NCBI GenBank assembly: GCA_032718865.1
Contig: JALUTQ010000039.1
Coordinates: 620,001-684,000 of the forward strand
DNA length: 64,000 nt
Direction: 5' to 3'
From: Tilletia caries
Taxonomy: Eukaryota > Basidiomycota > Exobasidiomycetes > Tilletiales > Tilletiaceae
Shown one piece after another: positions 22,856 through 33,767 of this stretch. The notes below the pieces were generated by a model. That model made no database searches and was not told where the DNA came from. It worked only from the letters and a program-made list of their open reading frames with translations. Position 1 is the stretch's first letter, and every line of letters begins with the position of its first letter. Position numbers and translations under genes: made by a program.

Positions 22856-25800
22856 CTACTCCTCGTCTGTCTCCTCCTCCGCTGATGCAAACTCGTCAAC
22901 ATCTTGATCATCGCGTCTGGCTCGTTTCCTGCTCGCTGTGTTCCCCTTCTTTCGCCCAGAAGGCATCGTCTTCATCGCTTCCTCCACAATTTCATCCAGC
23001 TCGGGGGGGTTTCCATCGATGTAATGACTGCGGAGAGATGCGCCTGTTCCACTGCTGGCGATCTGTGAAGGAACTCGTTCAGCACGTATCTTTGGACAGC
23101 CGCCCTCGATCCCGAATGCTGCATGGCCGGCAGCAGAATGTCGGACTCTTGACGTTCTACACGCATCCTGCCGGCCGTGGCATTGACCTTGCACTTGCAG
23201 CCGATGCAGTTGTGCTGCACATTCAGCAGCTGAACGATCCTCTTGCTTCAAATACGGAACTCGTGCCGGAGCTGGAAATTTCCACGCAGCCGTAGCTGGT
23301 GCGACGTTTGATCGAGAACAGCTTGACCCGGACCAGGACCGCGCCGCCGGCTATGGCGGACCAGATACTTTGGATTTGGGCGACTGTAAACTGAGAAAGA
23401 TGAATACAAGGGGGTCAGAGCATGAGCACATCCCATTTGCGTCGATAGTCTATTGCACTCACTGGATATGTGTCTCGTCTTGGTCCCTGGCTTTCCTGAT
23501 CGATACTGACAAAATTGTCCACTTTGCACTGATCCTTTGCTTGAGAAATCACGGACTTGCAGCTGTAGAACTCCGCGTTGTCATCATGGGCAGGCAATTG
23601 TGCTCCTTCGGTCTTGAGATCGAATCCAGCCGCGACGGGATCACAGAGCTTGATCCTTGGGCTCGACAGGCGCTCCACCGACTCTGTCGAAAGGGAACAC
23701 ATCAGATGACTCTTGTGTTCATAGCAGATCGCAGTTATGAATGATACTCACCAGGCTGCATCTCCTCCTCTTCACCAGTAATCCATCTTGTTTTGATGAC
23801 CTTCAAGCTCCGGTCTTGAATGAGGTTGGACAGCAATGGACCCGGTCTCTGGATCTTCCCGTTCGTTCGATCTTCCAACGCATCGTTCGATGACCAATGC
23901 ATTGTCATCTCCTGTGAGGTTAACCACAGGATGGTACACAAATTCTCGAAAAACCACAGGATGGTACGCTCACTATCTTACCATGGGAGGGTATGAGGAC
24001 CTTGTATGGCCGACCTCATCTCATTAAGCACAGATCAAAGGTATTTCTGGGTCGAAAATTCCAATTCTTTGGCCCGCCTCAGACCGCCGAAGCTCTCGCG
24101 GCTCCTGAAATAACTGACCTGAAAATCCAATGGTAGGCGTGTGAGGCTTAGGAGAGCAAAACAGGCCTTTCTGCGATGCGATCGGTTGCGATTAGAGGGT
24201 GCTGTATCCTGAGACTTTTCTTCCCAGAAAACACTTTCAATCTCTTTCAATCTTCTCCTCGAAATGAGGTCGGCGAATGGAATCTCCGTACCCTCCCATG
24301 GTAAGATAAGGGGCGTACCATCCTGTGGTTTTTCAAAAATCTCCGTACCATCCTGTGGTTAACCTCCATCTCCTGTCCTTCCATACGCCGCGCGACGTCC
24401 TTTGAGGGAGCACTACGATTCGTGTGACAGGCTGCTTGCCGCTGTACTGCGTTGTGTGATTCGTAGCGTTCTGTCGCTACATTCTTGAGCGGACCAAACA
24501 GTCGCAACATGCGCAAGCATGTGCAGCTTGAGTTTGAAGGTCAGATCTTGAGGCTGCAGAGTTGCCCACGCCAGCCAAAGGGATCGGATTGCGCTTTGGA
24601 GATCTTCCTTCATTGGGACAGGGAATAAAACTGCGTGAGTAGAGTTGCAGTTGGCAATATCAGTAGCACGTGGCGACCTACCTGATATATATCAATCGAT
24701 GGAATATATTCGACGTAAAGAAGGCGACTAAGACGAGCGTAGCTGATCCATGCCTCCAGCAAGGTTTCTGGCGCCATCTCGTCCTCTATGAGAGGAGCGA
24801 GAGCAAAGGGCATTAACTGAGCGAGCACCTTTACCTGCTTGCCGTTCAGCGTGTTCAGCCTTCGCATCATGGTTGCAGCTGGATATGCGGCTGAGTCTGT
24901 GATCGCTGTGGTCGAAACGCCCTCCAGTCGAACCCTGAGATGATCCTTTGCTGCATGAGTGAGGAGTTTGTCGGTCAACTTGGCGAGATACTTCCCCGCT
25001 CCCAGTGACGCGACATGAAGAATATCGACGGGATTGTGCTGGAGACCGCCGAAGTCGATGATGCGGTGAAGGGGAGAATGCCAGGTATCGACCATGAGCG
25101 ACGCACGCAGCGCCGCCAACCTGTTCTGGATCTCTTGAGGGGACAGTGCATTTCGAGGAGCACGAGCACCAGAAGCTCTCGGAACCTTGCCTCGCAGCTT
25201 GTCATTGGTCTCGAGGAGGATCGTGCAGGCGTCTGTGGTAGAGACGTCCTTGATGCCCGACGTCGTCCACTCCGTCAGCAGCTCCTGTGTCTTGTCGTCT
25301 TGCGCCAGGTCCAGTTGCTTTTCCAACTTCCGAACGATCTCATCCGAGGTTCGAAGTGGTCCTTCCTGTAGTGACGGAGGCATCAGATCGAAGCATGAAC
25401 GGCAATGAAAGAACGTGATCACTCACCTTCATAGCAGAGAGGACTCCATCCGCAGAGTATTTGAAGCTTCTCGTCCCCCCCCCCCCAGTCACAAATGCGG
25501 CAAGGAAGGTTACCCTGGACTCCGATGGACGAGCTGAGCTGATTGAGCATCACGGTGTCTCCGAGAACCGCAAGCACCCAGGGACGGATCAAAACGGTGT
25601 CATTCTCGCGCTCGTCCCACACAAAGAATGGTTCGCCATGAAATGTGCTGTCGATACAAGTCAATTGATGTCAGCGCAATATTTAGATCGTCTGTGTGGC
25701 AATACGCAAGCATGATAGAAGACTCACTTGACTTCCTTGACGAAAGCATCAAACAGCTCCTCTGGCGTAGCAGAAGCTGACGTCGAAAAGAAACGGACAC

Positions 25801-27399
25801 TGCTGCTTCGCCGATCCAGATCCACTCGATCCAGAAAGGCGTTTGAGTACAAGACGGAGGTGTGAGAGTAATTTCCCACCCCAAGCGTCCCCCTCCAATC
25901 GTCCTCCCATACCAGCAGCGGAACGCTGTAGGTCTTCTTGCCTTTCGCGCACGTTCGTAGTTTGTGATGCTGGCTCATTTTCTGGCCGTTCTCGTCGACT
26001 GTGTTACAAACAATCATCGTTGAGATCAATGAATCTGAGAAAACAGCGTCTTCTCCTGCTTCTCTTCACATACTCACAGAGAGTCAAGTCTTTCAGATTC
26101 GCTGCAAGAAGGGAGCCTCGAGTGACCTCCGACAATACGAAATCGATGCTTTCATTTGCATCTACCACCGCATGCATCGGTGTCCGTTAACGGAAGGCCG
26201 AATGCGCACACTGGGCCCTCGACCTTTGACAACATCGTTGGCATCCGTGTACCACAGACGGGGCACAGTCGCTCGATCATTCGTGAGGGCCAATGGTTCA
26301 TCGAGATACGCATGAGTGCCGTCAAGAAGGGTGACCATCGGCTGTCGTGATGGTGACTCTGCCATGGCATCCCCATCGCGTAGCTCCTTCTTGTAGTCTG
26401 CTTTTCGCGGATAAAAGTGCATCTGGTTGCGTATGCGGAGGTTGCCAAAGTCCTGAGGAAAGAAGGGTGTAAAAAGAGCGCGTGAGTAAACTTGTAGTAC
26501 ATCACCGCAATACTGCTTTACTTGAAGTGTAGTACCGACCCTTGCAATGCCACTTGAGATGCTGTTGTAGAAGAGCATATTCCCCGCGGAGCCTTTGAAC
26601 TCTACCGAGTCCGCAGAGGGATTGCTGCGCCGTATAGATTCTGTTGCGCTTCGAAATGCTGAGTATGTCGGAATCTCGTATCTTTGGACAGCTCTCGTAA
26701 AAGCCAAGACGCCCTCCGTAATGGTGCAGCTGAGGGGAGACCTTGGACAGAAAACAAGAAGGGAAAGCAGGTATGTCTACGAACAGAACTTCAGCATCAA
26801 GAAGCATGTCGTAACTACTGACACATCATTCATCACCCACCCCTCGATCCGGCCAGGGCCAAAAATCGCCATCGTCGTCGATGCGATTGGCATTGGCCAT
26901 TTGTCCTTCCAACTCGGCAATCATCCTCCGCTCCTCCTCCGTCTGCGCGCCGAGGTCCCACAGTGCTTCATTGCGGTCTCCCATGGCGTCCCATCCGCGA
27001 TCGAACTGCGATCTTGCCATTGGATAGGCGCGAACAGGGGGGGAGGCTCTTCGTCGAACGGATCAGCATCATCGTCGTAGACCGGCAGAGGAGCAGGAGA
27101 GGGTCCGCGTTCCCGACGCGCCTCCTCTGCAGCGGATCGTCGTGCGCTGGTGGTGCTCAGCTCCTGGAGCGAACGAGAACGATCGCGGGTATGGACAGCT
27201 GTTGCACGATGCTGCTCGACCTTCCTGTTCGGATAGACCGGAGCAAGCGGACACATGAGGCAACGTATGTTCTCCCCGTCGATGGCCTCGAAGTCTGTAT
27301 GCACAGCAGAACTGGTGAGTAAGAGCTGTAGCCTGGAGAGGAGAATGCGCGCGATCACTCACCTTCTTGGAGATCAACTTTCGTTCGTGGTCGCACCAT
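22856..27399 (-). pseudogene. Plavaka-like (CACTA group) transposase, decayed
   Basis: Multi-exon transposase read from ATG 27399 downwards. First exon [12 protein letters not shown] joins through an intron (GTGAGT donor near 27355) to DFEAIDGENIRCLMCPLA, a Cys-containing N-terminal finger. Later blocks are LLVWEDDWRGTLGVGNYSH with acidic catalytic-type residues, QGNLPCRICDWGG, NPVDILHVASLGAGKYL, and the late conserved blocks FGPLKNVATERYESHNAVQ and LLNVQHNCIGCKCKV. It is broken by one surplus base between HMLA and the FGPLKN block (near 24490), by the MITE at 23916-24366 in the middle of an exon, and by a further frame change near 23060. A run of 12 C lies in the CDWGG exon (about 25475-25486). 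Element ends were not found. The 5' side abuts the LINE, which may have inserted there. Confidence 0.75.
23916..24366 (+). mobile_element. 451-bp MITE nested in the Plavaka-like gene
   Basis: Flanked by a perfect 10-bp duplication CATCTCCTGT (23906-23915 and 24367-24376). The terminal inverted repeats begin GAGGTTAACCACAGGATGG, extend about 75 bp imperfectly, and each contains the word AACCACAGGATGGTAC twice plus TATCTTACCATGGGAGGGTA. Removing the element and one duplication restores an open transposase exon (RRMEGQEM followed by TMHWSSND). Long inverted repeats and a 9-10 bp duplication suggest a Mutator-like family. Confidence 0.9.
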
Positions 27400-27460
27400 C
27401 TCGGTCTGCTTTGCCAACTTGCCGTTGCGGACAACCTGGGTGTGGTGAAGGTGCGAGCAG

Positions 27461-28603
27461 GTGGTGAAGGTGAGGCGCGCCCGCTCGCCCCGCTCGAAGG
27501 TTTCCGCACGCAAGGCGGTGCGAAGGGCGACGCCGCCAAGATTGCAGCGGCTGGCGGCGCACAGGACGACCGAACCTTCATCCGCCTTCCCAAAGAGCAC
27601 CCTTTGCGCGAGGAGGATCAGTACGAGATACGGTTGCGCCTGGAACGCCTTTTTCAAATCTCAGAAGCAGCCTCAGCTCTCAATCGGACGGGTCAAAAAG
27701 GTTCCGTCTGGCTTCTCCTTCACACCAGGTGTGAATTGCACGGCTGCTGACTTTCAGTCTCAGTTTGGCGCGATCGCCGAAGACCTGGGGTCGGACGCAA
27801 GGGTCGAGGGCCCTTGCGCATGGAAACAGTTTTGCCTCCGAGGCATTCCGAAATTGATCATCTCTGGCAGCCAGCTCCAGCGTGTCACTGCAGCCGACCT
27901 TCAGGACCTGCTCCTGCAACGCTTCCCCGCGGTCAAACCCGCCGTCCCCCCCCGGATCATATCCAGCGAGACCGACCAGGACCCCCTTTGGCTCCTTGCT
28001 GTCGCGCAAGGTTCATTTGCAGCCGAGGACAGCGGCGCGATCCCAAACAGGATCGTTCTCATGGACCGTGACTGCATGCTCCGGCCTTACCGAGCAAACA
28101 ACGCCAGCAAACACTGCACTCGGTGCCTCTCGTGGCACCACACTGCCCAACACTGTCGCTCTCCTGCTGCGACCTGCTCCCACTGCAGCTTAACGGGCCA
28201 CGACGCGGCCAATCACACGTGCAACCTGTGCTCTCCCGGCGCTACTCCCCTCTGCCTGCCACAGTGCGCCCACTGCAAAGGCCCAGCCATCACCGGCCAC
28301 CCTGGGTGCCGCGCCCGCCCAGTCTGGGACAGCCGGGTGAACAGCGTTGTCGTGCCCGAAGGAGAACGCCTGCAAAGAATCCAGAACCGAGGCCGAGCTG
28401 ACCGCAAAGTTGCTCTCGCTCGGCTCCGCGCACGAGCCTCCGCCGCTGGCAGCACCTCTCGCCCGTCTGACGTCGCCCCTGCTCCGACCACATCTGCCCG
28501 TGCCAGCGCGGTGACCGCCCCCTCATCCAACAACACCACCACCACCACAACCTCATCTTCAAGCGCATCCGGGCCGCGCAGCAACGCTCTGGGCGGGGAT
28601 TAA
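27461..28603 (+). pseudogene. LINE ORF1 (Gag-like), frameshifted
   Basis: The RNA-binding ORF1 protein. The N-terminal block [20 protein letters not shown] lies in a different frame from the rest; the frame changes at the T-run near 27650, consistent with one surplus T. The following block [12 protein letters not shown] to [11 protein letters not shown] matches LINE Gag proteins, and three Cys-rich knuckles follow ([45 protein letters not shown]). The tail is Ser/Thr-rich. Its stop TAA at 28601-28603 is one base from the ORF2 ATG (TAAAATG), an arrangement suited to termination-reinitiation. Confidence 0.8.
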
Positions 28604-28604
28604 A

Positions 28605-31600
28605 ATGCCCCACCCCCCTCTCAGCCCCGTCCCGCGCAACAGCGGAGTCAGACGGGGCCACCGAGGCCGCGGTGCTGGTCGCCGCGAGCTGGGCTTGCGC
28701 GTTCTCCAGCTTAACACTGGACGAAGCGCGGAGTCGACGAGCGCGATCCTGGAGATCGCAAAGAAGAACGACGTGGACATCATCATGATACAAGAGCCCG
28801 GCGGCTTCTTCAGCGCCGCGAGCTTACGAACCCTTCCCCGAATTCTGGGTAGCTGCTACCAAATTTACCTTCCCTCTCTAGCCGCAGGTATTCGCCCTCG
28901 AGTCGCGACATACATCCGGAAACACGACTTCCCCTGGACTCCCATTGCCCACACCACCCTCACCAAAGACAATGGAGACATTCTGGTCATTGACCTTCAA
29001 GCCTCACGAGGTCGCACTCTAAGGTTTGTAAACATATACAACGCCCCCCATGGATCCGATGGGTGGGGAGAGGGAGCTGCTGCGTTCATGAGCCTCCCCG
29101 AGATTGAGGGTCCCTGCTTGGCTGGCGGCGACCTCAACCTCAATCACGAGGACTGGTCGACGCGATGGTGGGCTGGCAACGTGACAGCGCAGGCATCCGA
29201 CTTCGCCGACTTCGTGTTCGATCGAGACTGGGCCTTCGGCCTGAAACCAGGCACGATCACGCGCCCCGCGGCTTCTGGCGGCTCCGCCATTGACCTCGTG
29301 CTCGGGAACTCCGCCCTCGACACCTGCGGGTGGCTGGACAGCTGCGCGGTTCGAGCGGACCTGGCAGCAGGTTCAGATCACCTCCCCATCCTCACAGTGC
29401 TCCGCTGCGGAGCTGGCGCGCCCCCGACACGTGTTCTCAAGTTTCGTTTCGAACGGGCAGACTGGGACGCGTATCGTGAGCAGCTGCGCAGTCTCACCCC
29501 AACTGGAATCGATCCTTTGATTCTGACATTGCGTCGATCTCTGAATGACCCTTCTGCAGCCCGCGCAAGCATCGACAAGCTCGCGGAGGCCATGCGCAGC
29601 TGCATCTTTACAGCCATGCTCAACTCGATCCCTCGCACGCCAACTACGGGGCAAGGGCACCCGTGGTGGACACCAGACTGCTCCTCGGCGACGCGCCAGA
29701 CAGCAACTCTTGAGCGCGAGTACGCCGTATCCGTGTCCGGAGGGCTGCTGGACCTGCCGCTCTTCGAAGCGGTGCAGCAATCCCGATCAACCGCCAAGCG
29801 GACACTGCGGCAGGCGCGCGAGAAGTTCTATCGGGCACAAGCAGACAAGATCGAAGGAAACCAGATCTTCACGGCACGCAAGTGGGCACTCGGCGAGCGC
29901 CAATACGCCTCTCCCGCACTGCGGGACGACGAGGGCAGCGTGTATGCGACGCCAGTGGAAAAGAGACGTGTGTTGCAGCAAACCCTGATCCCTGACCGAA
30001 ACTTTGAAGACCCCGTTGCAGTTTTTGATCAACTTCCCGACCGAGCTGCTGCTGCCCACCATCACCCTGTCACACGGCAAGAACTTCGAGCAGCAGTGTG
30101 GGCGGCAGCGCCGGACAAGGCCCCTGGAGCGGACGAGATCACGGGGCGCGCCATCCGAGAGGGCTGGGAGAGTCTCGAGGATCCCCTGTTCTCCCTGGCG
30201 ACCGCTTGCCTCGAGATTGGCTACTTTCCCGCGCCATTCCGCCACGCCATTCTTTCAGTCATGCGCAAGGGCGGCAACCGCGACCCCTCCCTAGCACGCT
30301 CTTAACGTCTGATTGCGCTGCTGCCAGTCCTCGGCAAGGTGTTGGAGAAGATCGTGGCGTCGCGTGTCACTTGGATGGCCCAGGAACGAGGTGTGGTCCC
30401 CTGGACTCAGTTCGGCGGTGTGCCGCACCGCAGCACCACCGACGCAGGCGTTGCGCTGGTGCACGACGTCCACGCGGGGTGGGCGCAGTCCACACGACTC
30501 ACAACCTCGGTGCTGACGTTCGACATCGTCGGCGCCTTTGACAACCCCGACCCTGGCCGCTTAATCCGCCTGCTGTGGAAATCAGGCTTCCCCGCTCCTC
30601 TCGTGCGCTTTGTCGCCTGGTGGCTTCGGCAGCGCTCGGCCCAGATCAAACTGGACGGCGTCGTCGGAGACCACTTTGCGCACACCTCCGGCCTCCCTCA
30701 AGGGTCACCGCTTAGCCTCATCTGCTTTGTGATTTACACCTCCCCTCTGTGGGATTGCCTGCCGGAGGGCGTCCGCCTCTTCGGCTACGTGGACGATGGA
30801 GCGCTCGAGGTTCAGGGCTCAAGCATCCAAGACAACTGCAACGCGCTGGAGGAGGCCTATGCAGCGGCAGTCACTTGGGCAAGTGACAACGGCCTGTGTT
30901 TCGACCCTGCCAAACGCGAACTGATTCACTTCCCTCCCCGCACGCGCACTAGACCAGAGCTCCTCCCCGTCCGCCTAGGTCCAACCCCTGCAGACGTAGT
31001 GGAGCCGGTACAGTGGGATTCCACAGTGAAGTGGCTCGGCATCTGGCTGAGCCCTACACTGGATTGGGCGCCGCACGTGCGCAAGCTCGTTGCCCGCGCG
31101 AAAGGCGCTGTGGCCTGCCTCCGCATGCTCGCGAACACGGTTCGAGGACCATCTGCCCTTCTTCTCCGCCGCGCATTCGTCTCATGCGTCCTCCCAATCA
31201 TGACGTACGCGTCTCCAGTGTGGTGGCGAGGCGTCAAACGCCAGCCTCCCCCTCCACGCCGGGCACCGGGACGAGCAGCACCGGCTCCAAAACCGGTTGG
31301 GGTCCAAGGCGCAGTCGGTATCGCCAGCGCGTTGGATCGGGTTCAAAACATGGCCATGCGGATCATCCTTCCGGTCTGGCGAACAACTCCCATCATGGCG
31401 CTCCAGTGCGAAGCAAGTCTACCACCCATGGCCCCCCTGCTCGACTACCTGCTCGAGCGCTACTCAATCCGAACTCGCACCTTGCCAAGCCTTCATCCAG
31501 TCACACGCCGCACCGCTGGCGCCGATGACGAGCTCCTTCGCGTGGCACCGCGCCAGACCACCCCGCTGCTGGACATGGCCCGCGCAACCCAGCTGGTCGA

Positions 31601-32672
31601 GAGCCACCGCGCCACAGCCGGCCCACCTTGGGGAGGGGGTCTCGCACAGCACCCCGGGTTCACACTGCAGCTGCCTGACGGCCGAGACAAAGAGACGGTA
31701 GCTGCTCAGCACCCTGCCCGAGCCAGCGGGGACCACGGGACCGTTCAAGTATACACCGACGGTTCCCTGCAGCTGCACGGCCGGAACCGCAAGGTCGGGG
31801 CCGCTTATGTGGTGTATTGGTGCACAAGGGCTGGCACGGAATGCATCACAGAACGGAGCATTAATTTGCGACCCGACTCGGAAATCTTTGACGCGGAGGC
31901 GTATGGGCTACTGCGGGGAGTCTCGGCTGCCTGCGACATTGCCTCTCGCACGGGAGCCGAAAAAGTGAGCGCTTTCATTGACAACTCCTCAGTCCTGCAA
32001 GCCCTGGTCGCCGACGCCCACCACAACAGCACCAGCGGCAAGTTCCTCGCGTCCCTCCGGGAGAAAATCCTGTCCTGGGTGTCCAACGACCCTGCCCGCC
32101 AAGTCTGCTTGTCGTGGACCCCAGGACACAGCAGCGTCGCCGGCAACGAGCGAGCGGATCAAAAGGCCAAAGAAGGTGCCTCTGCGATCCGCGCCGACGA
32201 GCGCAAAATCTGGCCGACTCAAAGCCTCGCCTCTGCACGCCGCACTGCGAAGGAAAAGATGGTCCGTCAGTGGCAGCACTTGTGGTCTGTAGACCCTCGT
32301 CACCGGGACTACCGCCGCCTCCGCACCACCCCACCTTCTTTGAAGCCGGGACCTTATTTGGCCTCGATGCCCAGGAAGGTCTTGGGCCTCTGGCTCCAAG
32401 CCAAGACAGGACATGGGGATTTTGCACCATACCACCAGCGGCCCCAATTCAAGCACCCAGACGCCCATCTTTTCTGCCGCTGCGAGCGTCCCAAGACTCG
32501 ACTCCACTCTCTCCGATGCCACACCTATGCAACACACCAATCAATTCTCACTCTCCACCACCCCCCACCCCATGCGCTTTCCACCTCCCTCTTCAACCAA
32601 CCTGCCGGCATTGATCTCATTGCCGAGTACGTCAGTCTCTCTCGGGCGTACGACTGCAACAAGGCGGCGTAA
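28605..32672 (+). pseudogene. LINE ORF2: endonuclease-RT-RNase H, one nonsense codon
   Basis: 1,355 residues if read through one stop. APE endonuclease (residues about 25-260): RVLQLNTGRS, MIQEPGG, SDHLPIL. Reverse transcriptase (about 480-800): GLPQGSPLSLICF and the catalytic GYVDDG. RNase H (about 1040-1185): VYTDGSL, DAEAYGLL, FIDNSS, NERADQKAKEGA. The C-terminus includes FCRCERPKTRLHSLRC, a partial zinc-knuckle pattern. A TAA at 30303-30305 interrupts the frame just before RLIALLPVLGKVLEKI, where relatives have Tyr-Arg; this looks like a single-base nonsense change (TAC to TAA). Otherwise the 4-kb frame is intact, so the copy is young or only recently dead. Confidence 0.92.
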
Positions 32673-33026
32673 ACCATCTTGATGCACCGTGCCTACCCGG
32701 AGCCATCACCTCCACGAGGCTTGGGTCCGGCGGTTGCGAGGTCATTGTGGGCTGCTAGAGTAATTTTGGCATTCAGACACTGGCTAGACAACACCTTCCC
32801 GCACTCTCTTGCTCCTCCTCCTTATCATCTGCCCCCTCTCAGCTTTATGTTGACGCTTCGCCCGTGCGCCCAGCTCCATCACTCGTGTTGTTGTGTGGAG
32901 TTGCCGGTCACTTCCCACGGCTGTAGTGGTTTAATTAGTGACGTGAAATATAGTGACCCGGCTGTGGGCCGGAGGATTCCCCAGTCTCTGTCTCCGGGGC
33001 TTTTTCGAACGCCTCGACGCCCATAA

Positions 33027-33465
33027 GGCCCTGTCCAGTTGCGAGCGCCCCCACTTTGAAAAATGAGCGCGCGCTCGGTGGGCCGACATGAGGCGCGCGA
33101 CTGTCCAGTTGCGCATTTTCAGGGCCGGCGGCCCAGAATTTTCAGAGCGCGCTCACTCACAATTCTCGCGCTCTCTGGGCCCACCTCCCGAGGTCGGCCC
33201 ACAGAGCGCGCGCCCTCGCGCCCGCTCTGACAATTACAACCACGTTACACCGCCATTGTAATCCAAATGAGAAGAAATACAAAGTCACAAAATGAGATAG
33301 CAAAAGCCGTCCCGGTCAAAAGCAGAGCCCACTTCCCAGCGCGAGGGTTGTCCAGTTGCCAGCGCGCGCCCTATGAGCGCAAATTTTCAGAGCGCGGCGC
33401 GAGGGGCTCGCGCCCAGTGGGTTGAGCGCCAAAATCAGGGCGCGCGCTCGCAACTGGACAGGGCC
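33027..33465 (+). mobile_element. PIF/Harbinger-like MITE (439 bp)
   Basis: Terminal inverted repeats start GGCCCTGTCCAGTTGCGAGC and end with the complement GCTCGCAACTGGACAGGGCC. They are flanked by TAA on both sides (33024-33026 and 33466-33468), the TWA target duplication of PIF/Harbinger elements. The word TGTCCAGTTGC recurs internally near 33100 and 33350. No coding capacity. Confidence 0.88.
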
Positions 33466-33767
33466 TAAGAGTGTCGCAGTTCACAAATCACAATCTCCTC
33501 GCCCTGCGTGATTTTCAAGGTTGACAACTACCAATCACTGACACGCCCACGCCTGCGGCCAGGTTTATATATCTGATATGCTGCCTTTTTCTGACTGACC
33601 ACTGACTCTCTTCCTTGATACTGATGACTCTTCTCCATCAGTCTTGACCCTTCCTTACTCGATTCTCCAAGACTACAAAGGACAGTTTTTCACTTTGTTC
33701 TCTCTGCTTTCCGTTCCGCCCTCCCCCATTAACCCAAGAACAGCATCATCATCAGCATTCAGCAGAT

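Larger units (their letters stand above)
27430..32950 (+). mobile_element. non-LTR retrotransposon, I/Tad-like (approximate extent)
   Basis: Two-ORF LINE with Gag-type zinc knuckles in ORF1, and APE endonuclease, reverse transcriptase and RNase H in ORF2. The 5' end is probably truncated, because ORF1 has no convincing start upstream of 27461 and directly abuts the Plavaka-like gene. The 3' untranslated region after 32672 shows no poly(A) or simple-repeat tail before the PIF-like MITE at 33027, so the 3' boundary is a guess. Confidence 0.8.
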
